Shown: piece by piece, positions 1 to 12,142 of the stretch
Layout: each line of letters begins with the position of its first letter
How positions within the stretch are numbered: the stretch's first letter is position 1
Assembly: GCF_028554725.1 (NCBI RefSeq)
Contig: NC_071668.1
Span: forward strand, 24,964,501 to 25,028,500
Source: Zeugodacus cucurbitae
Taxonomy: Eukaryota; Arthropoda; Insecta; Diptera; Tephritidae
Reading direction: 5' to 3'
DNA length: 64,000 nt
The notes under the pieces: generated by a model
Database searches by the model: none
Seen by the model: only the letters and a program-made list of their open reading frames with translations
What the model was told of the DNA's origin: nothing
Translations under genes and position numbers: made by a program

Positions 1-245
1 AGTCAAAAGCCCATGCGGATAATAAACATCGTGCATGTCATTGCCAGTTACCCGTCGAATTGCTCAAACGAGTCAACGAAAATTGGATTCAACGGATGGA
101 TCATCTGAGACGTAGCAGCGGCCAAGATTTGAAAGAGATAATCCTTGAAAAATAAACGCCAAATAATGTTTTTTCGAATGATAATAAAAATTACCCATTA
201 GAGTTGAGTTTTATGTGTTTTCTTCTTTAAAAAAGTAGGAAACCT
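1..245 (+). pseudogene. Tc1/mariner-superfamily transposase, C-terminal relic
   Basis: Reading frame 3 gives the end of a transposase, including LLKRVNENWIQRMDHLRRS and a stop at 153-155. The same C-terminus, with near-identical DNA continuing past the stop (AATGATAATAA...), recurs at 63345-63560, so the two are copies of one family and the element end lies near 245. Family knowledge: insect Tc1/mariner-superfamily DD-E transposases of the 'FLWGYVKSKVYA...ENW..RMDHLRRSRGQHL' type end this way. The copy is cut by the window edge, so whether the rest is intact cannot be judged. No terminal inverted repeat was identified with confidence. Confidence 0.8.
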
Positions 246-3200
246 CGGAAAAGATCGCCGTTTGGTTAGAGGTCTCCGTGTTCTCTTAGTGAGTAGACGA
301 CTGCTTTTCTATTTTTCATACTCTAAACCTTCAATTATATCTTAGTTCAACAATAGCTCACTTCATATCTGAATACACTTTTTTTAACCTTATGTATCGT
401 TATTACCAAGAGCCTAGACAAGTGATATGAAAAGCTTAATATTAACAGGAACTGTTTCTATTAAAAGTTGAGATATCTAATTGTATTTTCTGTCTATATA
501 ATAGACTACACTACGTCATAAAAGTATTGATACAACGCTTCTAAACTAAAGTTTCGACTCAACTCGAGCGGCATCACAGTTGATTATTTTAAAATTCTGA
601 CATTTAGCTACCCGGGAATCATGAACAATTGATATGAATGTGAGAGTCTCGTATAACCAGAAACAAAGTCTATTTCACCTTTTGTAGTATTTGATATGCA
701 ACTTTCTAGTTACAAATTTCTTGAAACATATATTATATATTTTAGAAAATAGATATCTCTAAAACTTAATGCAACACATTTACGAATGTCAGCATCACTC
801 TGAAAAAATATTGCCATGCATACATTCAATTTATGTACTTCTAAAATCACCATTGTTACTTTTGTCAACCCGCCTCAAGCTACAGAGTCAAAACGGAAAG
901 CAATCGGATGAGCATTTACACGCTGAAGTTGCCGTGGCTAAAGAGAACATTAATGCAGCTACTCTTCCTTGACAGTAAACTTTTCTCATTAACCTTCAAC
1001 AGGACGACAACGTTCCTTATGCATACCGACGGAACGTAAACGCATGCGGATTTGCATAATACAGAGGTGTTCCGTTACTTTACACATTATGATGTACAAC
1101 TCATTTCTCAAGGTAAAAGTACAGTTGAAGATTATAGTACAGAGAAAAACTAAAATGGTTTCAATAGAGTTTTTAAAACGTAAGTTTTACATATTAATTT
1201 GATAAATCGTAGCTAATATCAAATATGGCCTTTCAATATAAAAAAAAAACTCTAGTGTAAAAATTGAGTGCGTAAGTAGAACTACTTTTCTTTAAAAATA
1301 TCTAATGAATCACAAAATTTCCTTTAGATAAATAGCTGATCTGTGTTTTTTGTTTACAAAATATACGGTTGGCTGATAGTACTATTAAAATCTTTACCCT
1401 AGTGCATTGTTAGCTTTTTTCGGAAATTTTTTTTTCCGCGTAAAACTAATGTATAGAAAAGTATAGAAGTATCCGAGTTTAACATATATATAAAAGTGTT
1501 ATTTTTATTACTCTCTTCATATAGCAAAACTTATTAGCCAGCAGGACCTACTTTTATACTCTTTTATGAATTAATAAAAACATATACCAAGAACTCTATA
1601 AAAATAACTCCTCCGAAAAATAACAACAAAATACATGAAAAAGCAACTAGAATAGTGTGTCTGCCTCCTCTTTTGGTATACATTGCCCATTATATTTATA
1701 TAAATTTATACTAACGCAACATACTGTTCAAAGTACAATAGATGTCTAATTCAAGGGAATACCTTACAAGCATGGATATAGTTAAATAATGTATATCAGA
1801 TTCTTGAAATTACTCATCTTGCTTTGCCTTTTAGGACCGAATTGATCGCTCAAAATTAATAGAATAGCTGCCTTCGATTCGTCAAGTTTTGGAATGTTGC
1901 GAATTGAACAAACTTTACTATTCAAATACTTTATATTTTTTAATATTATATAACTGAAGTTGCAATAGGTTTAATTAATATGGGTCAGTTCAGAAACTGG
2001 GGTATGGTCCTGGTCTATTTAAGCATTGACATATGTATATCACAATTCTTGCATTATCATAATATTTAGTGTTCCATTCCACTCGAATTTAACTCCTCCT
2101 TACCAGTCAAAATTAAAAAGCGCATACGAAATGCTAAAAATACACCAAGCCAATTGAAAGAAATTTATAATGGATACTTACAAGTTTCACGGAAGCATGC
2201 ATATGCAAATCATTTTGAAATAAACTTGAATGGATAACCCGCAAGGAAGTAAAGCAGTTTGGAACAGGTTGATTTTAAGCCAATGCTATTTTTTTAACAG
2301 TTTTTTTTTCTATAAATTATATACTGCAGAATCTTCCTTGATCCAAGAATAAATCAATTGCTTTTATTGTAATAATATTTCTCCAATACCGAACTATCGA
2401 AAGATCTTAACTCTGCTTTGCGTTATAAAAGATCATCTGCAACTTAAAAGAGTGGTGTCCAAAAACTAATGGTAATAATTTCGGTCTAGTTCTGGACCAA
2501 TGATTTTTCTAGCTGACTTCGAATTTTCCTGCAAAGTAGTATATGAAAACTACATTTTCATAGAAGCAAAACTGCATCAACCGTTGGATTTTATGTGTGC
2601 ATTTGATATGTGTTAAAGTAAGTGGGATTTTCCTATTCAAATTGCTTGACTTGGACATGCAAAGTGGTATGATTGCAAGTGTATGCATGCATGCATTTAC
2701 TTAAGCACACATGCACAGGGCAGCTGAATTACTCAAGTACCTAGGTTAGAGCAGGTTAGATGTAAACTAATACATACAAATAGTAATTCTGCTGCTCGGC
2801 AGCTTCTAAGTATAAGTATACAAGTTAGACCTTCGCATGCAAGTATATTTGGTTAACTACATATATACACATGCTTTGGCAAATGTCTGTCAAAAGTGTT
2901 TTTGTTGTTGCCCATTGCATTGCAGTTAGTCCATTTAATTTCTATACAAATGTGCACTTTGTGCTCCGACTTAAGTTAGAAACCGTTAGCAATTTGTTTG
3001 TGCCTTTTGATGGAAGAAGGCAAACTTCAGCAGTTAATACATGCGCATTAGATGCATGCAAAAGATCGCTTATTTTGGTGTGTTCAATAAAAAGTATACA
3101 CTGTCAAAAATGGATGCGGCACAGATAAAAAATAAACAATAAATAAATATAACAGTCATGATTTTATGGAAAACCCAAATTTTTTAACCTATGTGGGCGA

Positions 3201-3685
3201 AAAATGAACATCGGTTAATATTTGAATCGTTTAGAGAGACTGTTCAATCGAATCAATAGTGTTAAGCTTCGAAAACTAAATGACAGATAGTTGCTATCAT
3301 GAAATAGCGAAGCGATATAGTCCCAGGCATCTTGGTTTAATTAAATTTAGACTTAACTGGATACGAATGCACGTTAAACCCTTATGAATTAAGTTTGGTT
3401 AAAAGGCTGACCCATTGATCAATGATCTTATTTAGATATCTAAAATCGCCGATATTTTGTAATGCTGCGAACTCCTAAAACTAGATACCACAGACCGTCA
3501 AGATTTGACAAAGCGGACCAATTCATCTGATTCGCCGAAACTAATGCTAGCAAAAAAAATGTTTACAAGTTTCAATATGAACTTCTCCAATTCAACATCG
3601 GTAACTTGCATTGCATTCTTAAGTAGGTTCAGCCTCACGGCAAGTAAAGATTATCATTGCGGCAAATTGAACCTTAATAAGAGCT
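246..3685. other. No gene seen; AT-rich unique sequence
   Basis: Only short chance open frames are present (for example 769-972 and 2871-3128) and none resembles a known protein. There are simple runs such as GCATGCATGCATG near 2686-2698 and many homopolymer A/T tracts. No repeat shared with the rest of the window was noticed. Confidence 0.6.
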
Positions 3686-4394
3686 GAGGACATGACGAAA
3701 TATCTTCTGTCATCATGCAAACAGTCAGCGCATTCGCGGCTTGGCTCCCACGTCACTGTTGACAGTTATAACTTCGAAGTCATAGATAATTTTGTATACC
3801 TGGGAAACAGTATTAACAACACCAACAAGAAGAATCACTCTTGCCAACAGGTGCTACTTCGGACTGAGTAGGCAATTGAAAATTAAAGTTCTCTCTCAAC
3901 GAATCAAAATCAAACTCTATAAGGCGCTTATCATTCCCGTCCTGCTTTATGGTGCAGAAGCGTGGACGATGTCAACATCAGATAAGGCGACACTAGGAGT
4001 TTTCGAGAGGAAATTTTTGCGCAAGATTTATGGCCCTCAGAACATTGGCAACGGCGAATACCGCAGACGATGGAACGATGAGCTGTACGAGTTATATGAC
4101 GACATTGACATAGTTCAGCGAATAAAAAGACAGCGGCTACGATGGATAGGTCAGGTTGTCCGAATTGACGAAAACACTCCGGCTTTGAAAGTGTTCGATG
4201 CAGTGCCCGTCGTAGGAAGCCGAGGAAGGGGTAGGCCTCCACTCCGTTGGAGGACTAGGTAGAGAGCGACCTGATTACGCTTGGGATCTCCAACTGGCGC
4301 CGAACTGCGAAGGAAAGAGAGGAGTGGTGCGCTATCATCGATTCGGCTATAACCGTCTAAACGGTTCCAACGCCAATCACATACATACATACAA
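3686..4394 (+). pseudogene. RTE-like non-LTR retrotransposon, 3' relic
   Basis: This is the C-terminal end of a reverse-transcriptase protein of the kind often annotated as craniofacial-development-protein-2-like. It begins in one frame (KYLLSSCKQSAHSRLGSHV, then VIDNFVYLGNSIN) and shifts to the frame of 3792-4262. That frame carries ITLANRCYFGLSRQLK, IPVLLYGAEAWTMSTSD, VFERKFLRKIYGP, LRWIGQVVRID and GSRGRGRPPLRW. A stop at 4260-4262 is followed by a second frameshift, then SDLITLGISNWRRTA. The sequence ends in a short (ATAC)n tail at 4379-4394, as RTE-type elements do rather than in poly(A). The catalytic RT core and endonuclease are absent, consistent with 5' truncation. The RTE assignment rests on resemblance and tail type only. 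Confidence 0.85.
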
Positions 4395-6641
4395 CAGCTA
4401 CTAGTTCAGTGGGCCTCCAGCTTCGAGCGCACACACGGCAAGCTCAAGGCTAGTATTGTCGCTCTGATATCAAATTGATATTATACCTCACTAAAGAAGG
4501 CATCGCTTCGGATTCTGTATGTTTGCTGCTGCATTAAAGGTAGCTACTTATGTGTAAGATTTTTAACTGTTTGTGAATATAAACGAATTGAATTTCTACT
4601 TGAAATTTTTTTCAGTGTCTGCTTGGTATGAGTAGCTCATTTGAAATGATTTCTTAACTGCGCTCATTCTTAATTTGCAGTGGCGTATTTTGTACATCAT
4701 GAAGTGCTGTATGTTATATCACATGCAAAAACTATAAGACTACGTAAAGATATGTATATATAAGTAAGCCAATACAGGTAACTCAATGCATCAATACGCG
4801 AATATATTTGGTGTGGTCGCTTTTAGCCCAGTCAGTTTAATGTCTTTTTCAAATCGAGAGTGAAATTAGACTGAAAAGTTAGTATTTCAACTTATAAGTA
4901 GCTTCCATATACATATATAAGGTGTTCTTTTTAGAGATATGGATATTTTTGAAATGACGGCTGACACATAAATATGTGAGACATCTCTTTTGCAATCGCT
5001 TACACCGGAACCACGTTTAAAAACCATATGAATAAATTTTAAAATTTTGAGATCAATGGTGACAGTAAAGACAGACAATAGTAAATAATCTAAGTACCAG
5101 TAGTTCCAGCAGAGGGTTCAACAAGCCACTGATTATAAACAACCAGCTACGAAGTTGAGGCCTCAGTCCCTGTGGACGTATGCCCGAAATTCGATTCAAC
5201 ATAAATTACCCAACAATTGGATATTTCATTAAATTTCCTTCGTTTTATCAGAAAATATTCTATAACTCTAAAACAACACCCATTACTTTGCTACGTATAC
5301 TATACTAATGTATATAAGTATGTTTATATAAACTCTCCCGCACCAGTGTGTACCGTGTATGGTGGCAGTCGGGCGGTTAAATGGCTACTAGCAATACGGT
5401 AACTGCCAGCTACTATAGCAAAGGTGAGCTCTGAATACTGCTCACGTGAGATTGTACGCGTGTGAGAGTATGCGTGTGCGTGCTTTGTGTGCACTTTGGA
5501 ACAAACTTTCGTCCGAAAAAGTGAGATTAGCCAGAATAAATGTGAAAAGGTAAAAGTAATAAAAGCGACCACAAAAAGTGAAAGAGAAATTTGCAAATGT
5601 CATAATAGTTGTAACGACCATACATACATACATATGTATGTACAAACGAAACAGCGGAAGTGGAGCGGTTAGTAGGACCTATGGTAGTGTTGACCGGATT
5701 TTGGGTAAATTGCACTTGTAGCAAATGCATTTTCAGAATATGAGCTTTTTCGGTTTGTATATATGATATAATACAGGATACGTATACATACACACAAGTG
5801 CACTCATATGATATAAGTAGTGCATGTAGGTGCCAAGGAGATTTGCTCTTTCACAGCATTTTGCCTTATTTATTGTGTGAAAACAAAAACTTTTTGTTGT
5901 TGTTTGTGTGTTTATACGTTTTTGTGTATTCATTAAAAACTTCAACTATAGCAGATTTTTGGAATAATAAAAATCGTGTAAACTGATACATATACAAGTA
6001 TGGTGTATACTAACTTTGTTCTTCCTGGCAAACGAAAATTTGCTGTGTGTTTGCGGTTTGACATATTCGTGACCAAAAATTTATTTGTAGTCAGAATTAT
6101 TACGGCAATTTATATGCATGGATCTCATGTATATGTGTATGAACATACACACATGAAAGGAATTAAATTTATGTGAGTTCTCTTTTGTATGTTAAGCAGT
6201 TCCATGCGTGTGCTCGTTTGTAAGTACGAAACTTTTCAGTTGCTGTTTCTCAGCTTAGTATTTACTTAGCTGCTCAAGAATAAAGCACCCATAAGCAAAT
6301 CCTTATTAATATACCTCAAAAAGCGTAAATCCAAATGCACATTCTTTTCAAATGAGAAAATGGGAGTAAATCAAGATCGGCAGAATGACCTCGTCCTCTT
6401 ATATAATGATAAACGCATTCGTGTCACAGCGAAGAATTTTTCAATTAACTCATTGGTATGCTTTAAAGACAAAAGGATTATAAAAAGAAATCAATTTGTT
6501 GGAGATAATTTCATAATAACACGTTCTCTTTTCCTATTGGAAAAAAAATGGAATACTCTATTTTCACAAGCTTCTCTCGAGATAAAATTTTTCAAGCAAA
6601 ATCATTCGCCATAAATTGGAATATACAGGGTCGGTCCCTTT
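4395..6641. other. No gene seen; microsatellite-containing unique sequence
   Basis: Overlapping open frames on both strands around 5217-5986 are typical of low-complexity sequence and share no recognisable motif. A palindromic CATACATACATATGTATG run lies near 5622-5642. The open frame at 6360-6614 is unrecognised and lacks supporting context. Confidence 0.55.
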
Positions 6642-6815
6642 TTGTTGTCAAAATGTCGAAAGCTGAGCACTGCTCTCACAACTGAAGAGGATTGGGACAT
6701 AAATGAACTGGAGCTGTATAAAGAGCTGAAACAATTACGGCCATCAAAATCAATCAAACCATCAACAATCGAACGGCCATTTGATGTTCTTCAATACATC
6801 GTCATGCAAAATGTT
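6642..6815 (+). pseudogene. hAT-type (ZMYM1-like) transposase fragment
   Basis: The open frame reads LSTALTTEEDWDINELELYK, then ELKQL and, further on, FDVLQYIVMQN. This is the spacing seen shortly before the hAT dimerisation domain in insect zinc-finger-MYM-type-1-like / hAT transposases, where 'ALTxxxxxDIxxxELxxEL..L' is followed by 'xxVLxYI'. The expected continuation (ALRILLTxPVTVASxERSFSKLK) is missing because sequence of the dispersed noncoding repeat begins at about 6820. Only about 58 residues survive, so the family call is moderate. The upstream frame shows no further hAT similarity. Confidence 0.5.
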
Positions 6816-6824
6816 ACAAAGATA

Positions 6825-7081
6825 AAACATCAGAAACACTAAATTTTACAGAAGAAAACTGCACTCAGATTTTTTTACGAAATCGAAATTGGGCGTGACT
6901 TTGCTCACTTATGGATCAAAAACCATACCTCAGAAACTACTCGATCGCTTTCAATCAAATTCGGTACATAATATTTTATTGACATCCTAATGACACGGAT
7001 GAAAAATGGGCAAAATCGGTTCACTGCCACACCTACTTCCCATATAACTCAAAAATTATATATATAACAGAATTATATCTG
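6825..7081 (+). mobile_element. Noncoding dispersed repeat (Helentron-like?), left part of interrupted copy
   Basis: From ATCAGAAACACTAAATTT to the TCTGATTCCTTT at 7079-7089 the DNA matches the middle of the repeat copies at 22800-23030 and 35790-36015. Shared landmarks are the CAGAAACACTAAATTT block, the TTGGGCGTG / ACTTATGG block, ACCATACCTCAGAAACTACTC and AAAATCGGTTCAC. The copy is 5'-truncated against the hAT fragment. It is then split by the retrotransposon at 7090-8715 and resumes at 8724. Confidence 0.8.
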
Positions 7082-7089
7082 ATTCCTTT
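7082..7089. repeat. Target-site duplication, left (ATTCCTTT)
   Basis: ATTCCTTT here is repeated at 8716-8723, exactly flanking the RTE-like insertion. The host repeat reads continuously if one copy and the insert are removed, as judged against the other copies. Confidence 0.75.
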
Positions 7090-8715
7090 CTTCTTCTTGA
7101 CTGGCGCAGACACCGCTTACGCGGTTATAGCCGAGTCCAAAACAGCGCGCCACGTATCCCTCCTTCTGGCAGTTTGGCGCCAGTTGGTTATACCAAGCGA
7201 AGCCAGGTCCCTCTCCACCTGGTCCTTCCATCGGAGTGGAGGTCTCTCTCTTCCTCGGCTTCCACCAGCGGGTACTGCATCGAATACTTTCAGAGCTGGA
7301 GCACTTTCATCCATTCGAACAACATGACCTAGCCAGGGTAGCCACTGTTTTTTTATTCGCTGGACTATGTCTATGTCGTCGAATAACACATACAGCTCAT
7401 CGTTCCATCGTCTGCGGTATTCACCGTTGTCAATGTTTAAGGGACCATAAATCTTCCGCAAAACCTTTCTCTCGAAAACTCCTAGTGCCGTCTCATCGGA
7501 TGTTGACATCGTCCACGCTTATGCACCGTAAAGTAGGAAGGGAATGATGAGAGACTTGTAGAGTTTGGTTTTTGTTCGTCGAGAGAGGACTTTACTTTTC
7601 AATTGCCTACTTAGTCCATAGTAGCACCTGTTGGCAAGAGTGATTCTGCGTGCTCCGGTCTTGAAACCTTCCGTTAGTCGCCGGATCTTTTCGTAAAATT
7701 TTCGAGCATTACCCCTGTCGGCTAGCTTGTCAAGCTCTTCATACTCACGCATTTCGGCCTCTCCACTGCGAGACGACAATCCTCATCATACCAGCTGTTT
7801 TTTTGACTTTTCCGAAAACCAATGGTTTCGGTTGCAGCTGTACGTAAGGAGTTTGATATGCCGTCCCACAGCTCCCTTATACCGAGATGCTGATGAGTGC
7901 TCTCAGAGAGCAGGAGTGCAAGTCGACTAGAAAATCGTTCGGCTGTCGGTTGTGGTTGCAGCTTCTCGATGTCGAACCTTCCTTGTGTTTGTTGACGTGT
8001 GCGCTTTTCTACACAGAGGCGGGTGCGTATCTTAGCTGCTACAAGATAGTGGTCCGAGTCGATGTTGTGTTTTTGAAGCGTACGCACATCAAAAACACTG
8101 GAGACATGTCGTCCATCTATCACAACATAATCGATCTGGTTGCGAGTGATTCGATCAGGGGACAGCCAAGTAGCTTGATGGATTTTCTTATGCTGGAATC
8201 TAGTACTACAGACGACCATATTTCGGGCCCCGGCGAAGTCGATCAGCCTCAGACCGTTTGGTCATGTTTCGTCATGGATGCTGAATTTTCCGACTGTTGT
8301 GCCCAAGACACCTTCTTTACCCACCCTAGCGTTGAAATCGCCAAGCACGATTTTGACATCGTGGCGGGGGCAGCGCTCATAGGTACGTTCTAGGCGCTCA
8401 TAGAAGGTATCTTTGATCACTTCGTCCTTCTCTTCCGTCGGGGCGTGGGCGCAAATCAGCGATATGTTGAAGAACCTCGCTTTGATGCGGATCCACCGGA
8501 GTGAATGCCAGGACTCGACGACGGAGTCTCTCTCCCACCACGAATCCCACACCGAATTTGCGCTCCTTTATATGGCCGCTGTAGTAGATGTCACAAGGAC
8601 CCACCTTCTACCGTCCTTGTCCCGTCCATCGCATTTCTTGGATTGCGGTGATGTCAGCCTTTACTCTTACGAGGACATCAACCAGCTGGGCAGAGGCACC
8701 TTCCCAATTAAGGGA
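7090..8715 (-). pseudogene. RTE-like non-LTR retrotransposon, internally deleted insertion
   Basis: On the minus strand the 5' part encodes an apurinic-type endonuclease in several frames: CDIYYSGHIKERKFGVGFVV, then ISLICAHAPTEEKD, VKIVLGDFNARVGKEGV, RFQHKKIHQATWLSPDR, NIDSDHYLVAAKIRTR and NSWYDEDCRL. After YEELDKLADRGNARKFYEK and RRLTEGFKTGA it jumps straight to RRITLANRCYYGLSRQ and the C-terminal region (MSTSDETALGVFERKVLRK, LPWLGHVVRMDE, GSRGRERPPLRW). The whole RT catalytic core is therefore missing. The 3' end (low coordinates) has a CTTCTTCTT tail. The insertion is flanked by ATTCCTTT direct repeats. Frameshifts near 7510-7520, 7725-7780, 8220-8265 and 8400-8550 show it is dead. Confidence 0.9.
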
Positions 8716-8723
8716 ATTCCTTT
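8716..8723. repeat. Target-site duplication, right (ATTCCTTT)
   Basis: Second copy of the 8-bp direct repeat flanking the 7090-8715 insertion. The dispersed repeat continues immediately with ACTTTATAATATATACATTA. Confidence 0.75.
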
Positions 8724-9225
8724 ACTTTATAATATATACATTAGGAAGCAATGAAGATAGCGGAATAAAGCATTACACAAATACTGTATTTGAGCTGTGG
8801 CATCACTTGTGGAAAAAGTGTCAAAATCGGACTATAACTTTTCGTACATGAAGAACTCAGTGCCTAAGATCGGTAAATCTCTCAGATATTTTAATTTAAT
8901 TCAGAGGGAATCCTTTTCTTCGAATAGTGTGTCTCTATACCAAAAATGGTTAAAACCGGGTCATAACTTCCCCTAATTATAGGTTTTTCAAAAATACGGA
9001 GGACTTTATTCCGCATATATCGGTTAATATGTGAGATATCTTAGCAAATCTAAGTTAGTATATAGTCTTGGATATAATGTAGCTTGGTGGTGAAAATTAA
9101 TGAAATCGGTTCAGGAATTACCTCAGCCCTCATTTACTAAGTATGATTATTTTATCACTTTATGCCAAATATATGGTTCAAATTGTATTATCTTAATAAA
9201 ATAACATCAATAAATTGCTAGAGTA
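8724..9225 (+). mobile_element. Noncoding dispersed repeat (Helentron-like?), right part of interrupted copy
   Basis: ACTTTATAATATATACATTA and the following AATGAAGATAGCGGAATAAA, the AATCGGACTATAACTTTTC block and the ATAACATCAATAAATTGC end correspond to the 3' part of the family (compare 36040-36310). The 3' inverted motif is decayed to AATTGCTAGAGTA at 9213-9225, and the terminal hairpin is missing. The block 8867-9060 is very similar to 49470-49710, so that region belongs to the same family. Confidence 0.75.
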
Positions 9226-11740
9226 AGTCTTCGAGAGCGTGATGCATCTCTGATATCAAAAATACCAGAATGGAATCGACGAAACCGTAAACTCAATTTA
9301 TAGTCGACTGGCTTCCGTTTTCGCTTTTATCGAGGAAAAACATGTTCTTTGTGGATGTTCATCTGTAACGCAAACTCAAACAGTGGTTAGTACGAAGTGA
9401 AGCGATCACAAAACTGTTTAAGGAGCTTTTACTACAGAACCAAAAATTAAGTATAATCATGTACGCTTGTTTCGCTTATTTTTCTCTGTATTATTTCCAA
9501 TTCAATATTTGTCTTAAGTTGCATATCCGCTTTTCAATTAGAATATTTAGTGTTCGATAGTAAACGAACCTTCCTTATTTAAAATACACTTTTTGAGAAA
9601 AATCTAAACATTTCAGCCGGTTTTTATTATAGGTGCGACCTTATCTAATTCTTACTTTTTGAGCCATGTAAGGTAAGATTTTCATTCACAAAATATTGAA
9701 GGCAGGACAAACCCCATTTTCAAATACTTACTTGCTCTCCATATAGGTTCAACGCTATATATATTTATAAGTATAGGCGACTGTTTCCTGCTTATGTGCG
9801 CCAAATTAAAAATATATAGAACTCCCACAAGGAGCTAATAAAATTAATAACGCAACAATAACAAACGGGTGTTCATAAAAATTATTCATGCCGAAAAAAC
9901 GAATATGAACTTTGTTCATTAGGCGACCTCACGCGAGTCGGTTACAATATTTATAACAATAAAAAAGGTTAGTTGAGGAGAAATTAACCCGGGTAGTAAC
10001 AAAAAAAAAAATTGGGGTTCTTCCGTTCATTTGCGTTGGTGTATGTATAAATGTGTAGGTGTGTGTGTGTAAATCCACATATTTGACAGCATTAAATGAC
10101 AAAGTTTTTCAATTTGCAGCATAATAAGCACAGATACGCATGTTATGCGGCATATCCGCGTGTTTGCCACATGTGGCATGTACATATGTGTAGATGTGTG
10201 TGTAGACGCACGCACACGTCTAAACGTGCAACTTATGAATGGACATTATTCAAAGCTGTCATAAGTGACAGCGCATTGCCGCTACAATGAAATATAGCCA
10301 CCAACTGCGGCGAAGGTGTGTAAAATGACAGCGGAGTAAATGAGTCAATGTCAGCGCCAGCAGCAAATATTCAGTGACTAACATGTCAGTCTTGGAATAA
10401 TCACATGTCATAAATGCACAAACATAAGCGAACACCCACACACACACTGTCATAATAATATACCCTACAGTCAGGGAGTAAAAATGTTAGTTTGCTTATG
10501 TGTGTAATCGCATGGCTGTGTATTTACATATTACCGTTAAATAAAGTGGGGGACGCCCGATTTGGACACAATACTTCCAACGTGTGATTCGCTGAATTTG
10601 TTTGGTTTGATATAAAAAGTTACTATGCATATTCTCAGTGCAATAAATTATTGTCTAGTGAAACCCCTAAGCTAATTACTACAAAACTTTAATAAAATGT
10701 CAATGTTATTAATTTTAATTAGTAAGAACATTTTATTGTTTTTTTTCTTTTTATATTATAGTAAGGAGTTCTATGTGTTCAGCTAATATTTGTTTTTTTT
10801 TTTTGTGACTTTGAATAGAAATGCATAATGACTGCGTATTTCTGAAAAAAATGAAATACAGCACTATCGGTCGGGGATTGGATTTTCGATTTTGGAAGAG
10901 AAATCACGCAGTGGAAAGATTGCAATTTGCAAACATATATTCAAGTCCAGTTAAAAAATTGGGTCAAGTATTAGAGAGATGAGTGCAGTGTTGTGTAGTA
11001 GAGATGAATCGTCAAATGTATAAAATGCTGGTTTTTCTTTTGCAAACTAAGTACTTATCAAACCCTCCTCGTAGGTGTTATATGCCATTTCATCGTCATA
11101 AGGTATGACATAAAACTAGGGCGAGTACCAGAGTACGGATTATCAGTACAGTTAGGTCTACATAATATGTGAGTATGTATCGATTCACACATTCTGCTTG
11201 GCACCAGACGAAATTTCACATTTCACAACCTGCTATTAACTATTTTAGCTGATACTGTGTGCATATCGTTTATTTTGCAACCATCTATGAAAATTATCAG
11301 AGAAATCTTAACAAAAAATCGTCGAAATTCGTTTCTCGCCATTTCTAGTCCCTATTTAAAATTATCAAGACAAAAAATTATTACATATTTTAGAACGGGA
11401 AATATTTTGCGAATTTTTAAGGGTCCTCCTAATATTCAAAGGATTTTGTAAAAAACCTGAAACTAATTTTACAGACTTGTAAAACTTGGAGTCTGTTGCA
11501 TAAACTGTTCGATCAAGTCCATTGATCAGAGATATTGATACATATTAAGAGATACATAAGTATTATCCAAAATTTGGAGCATCATTGCTCATTCCATTAT
11601 ATTCAATTATATTTATCACAGCAGTTATCCAATCATAGTTCTGGCCTTGCTAAGATCCAGTGGATATATATTGAAGCATTTTTGATATATCTCAATCCTC
11701 AAAAGTGAAATTGATTGTTCTTAAAGTAAATGGGCACAAT
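9226..11740. other. No gene seen; unique AT-rich sequence
   Basis: No open frame with recognisable similarity. (GT)n-rich, CA-rich stretches lie at 10035-10070 and 10190-10230. Several T or A homopolymers (for example near 10790) mark low-complexity sequence. Confidence 0.55.
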
Positions 11741-12142
11741 TCATCATCATCATTATGTTGGCACTACAATCGCGGGTCGGTCTTGACCGCGTCGATAAAC
11801 CTTCGCTTAGTAGATTTACAGGTTTCGCCAAAACTATATTCACAGGATCTTTCCATCTGGGCTTATGTCGTCATTTTCTTCGCCGACCATTCCATCGCAA
11901 TATGTCAGAGGAGTTCATACAGCTCGTAAATACACCGCATTCGATACTTCCCTTCGCCAACGCATGGCTAACTCCTTCAGGGACTTTTTTTCGAATGCTT
12001 CTGTCCGACAGCGTCCATGCTTCCACAACATACATCTGGACGGGTATAATGATTATAAGCTTCGATTTTGCTGAGAAACTCTACTTTTCAATTGTCTACT
12101 GAGTCTGAAATAGCACTTGTTACCAAGAGTGATTGGCCGATT
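11741..12142 (-). pseudogene. RTE-like non-LTR retrotransposon, second subfamily, 3' relic
   Basis: The minus strand begins RPITLGNKCYFRLSRQLKSR, equivalent to the RRITLANRCYFGLSRQLKSK region of the other RTE-like copies. It then decays through frameshifts (YPSRCMLWKHGR, TEAFEKKSLKELAMRWRREV) and ends with RRFIDAVKTDPRL. The 3' end is an (ATG)n tail, seen on the plus strand as TCATCATCATCATTATG at 11741-11757. The tail and wording differ from the ATAC-tailed copies, which suggests a related but distinct subfamily. No RT core or endonuclease is present. Confidence 0.65.

Noticed and set aside
3931..4242. Minus-strand frames opposite the RTE-like relic (and the equivalent plus-strand frames at 7236-7547 and 8413-8754)
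   Set aside because: They are antisense shadows of the retrotransposon reading frame.
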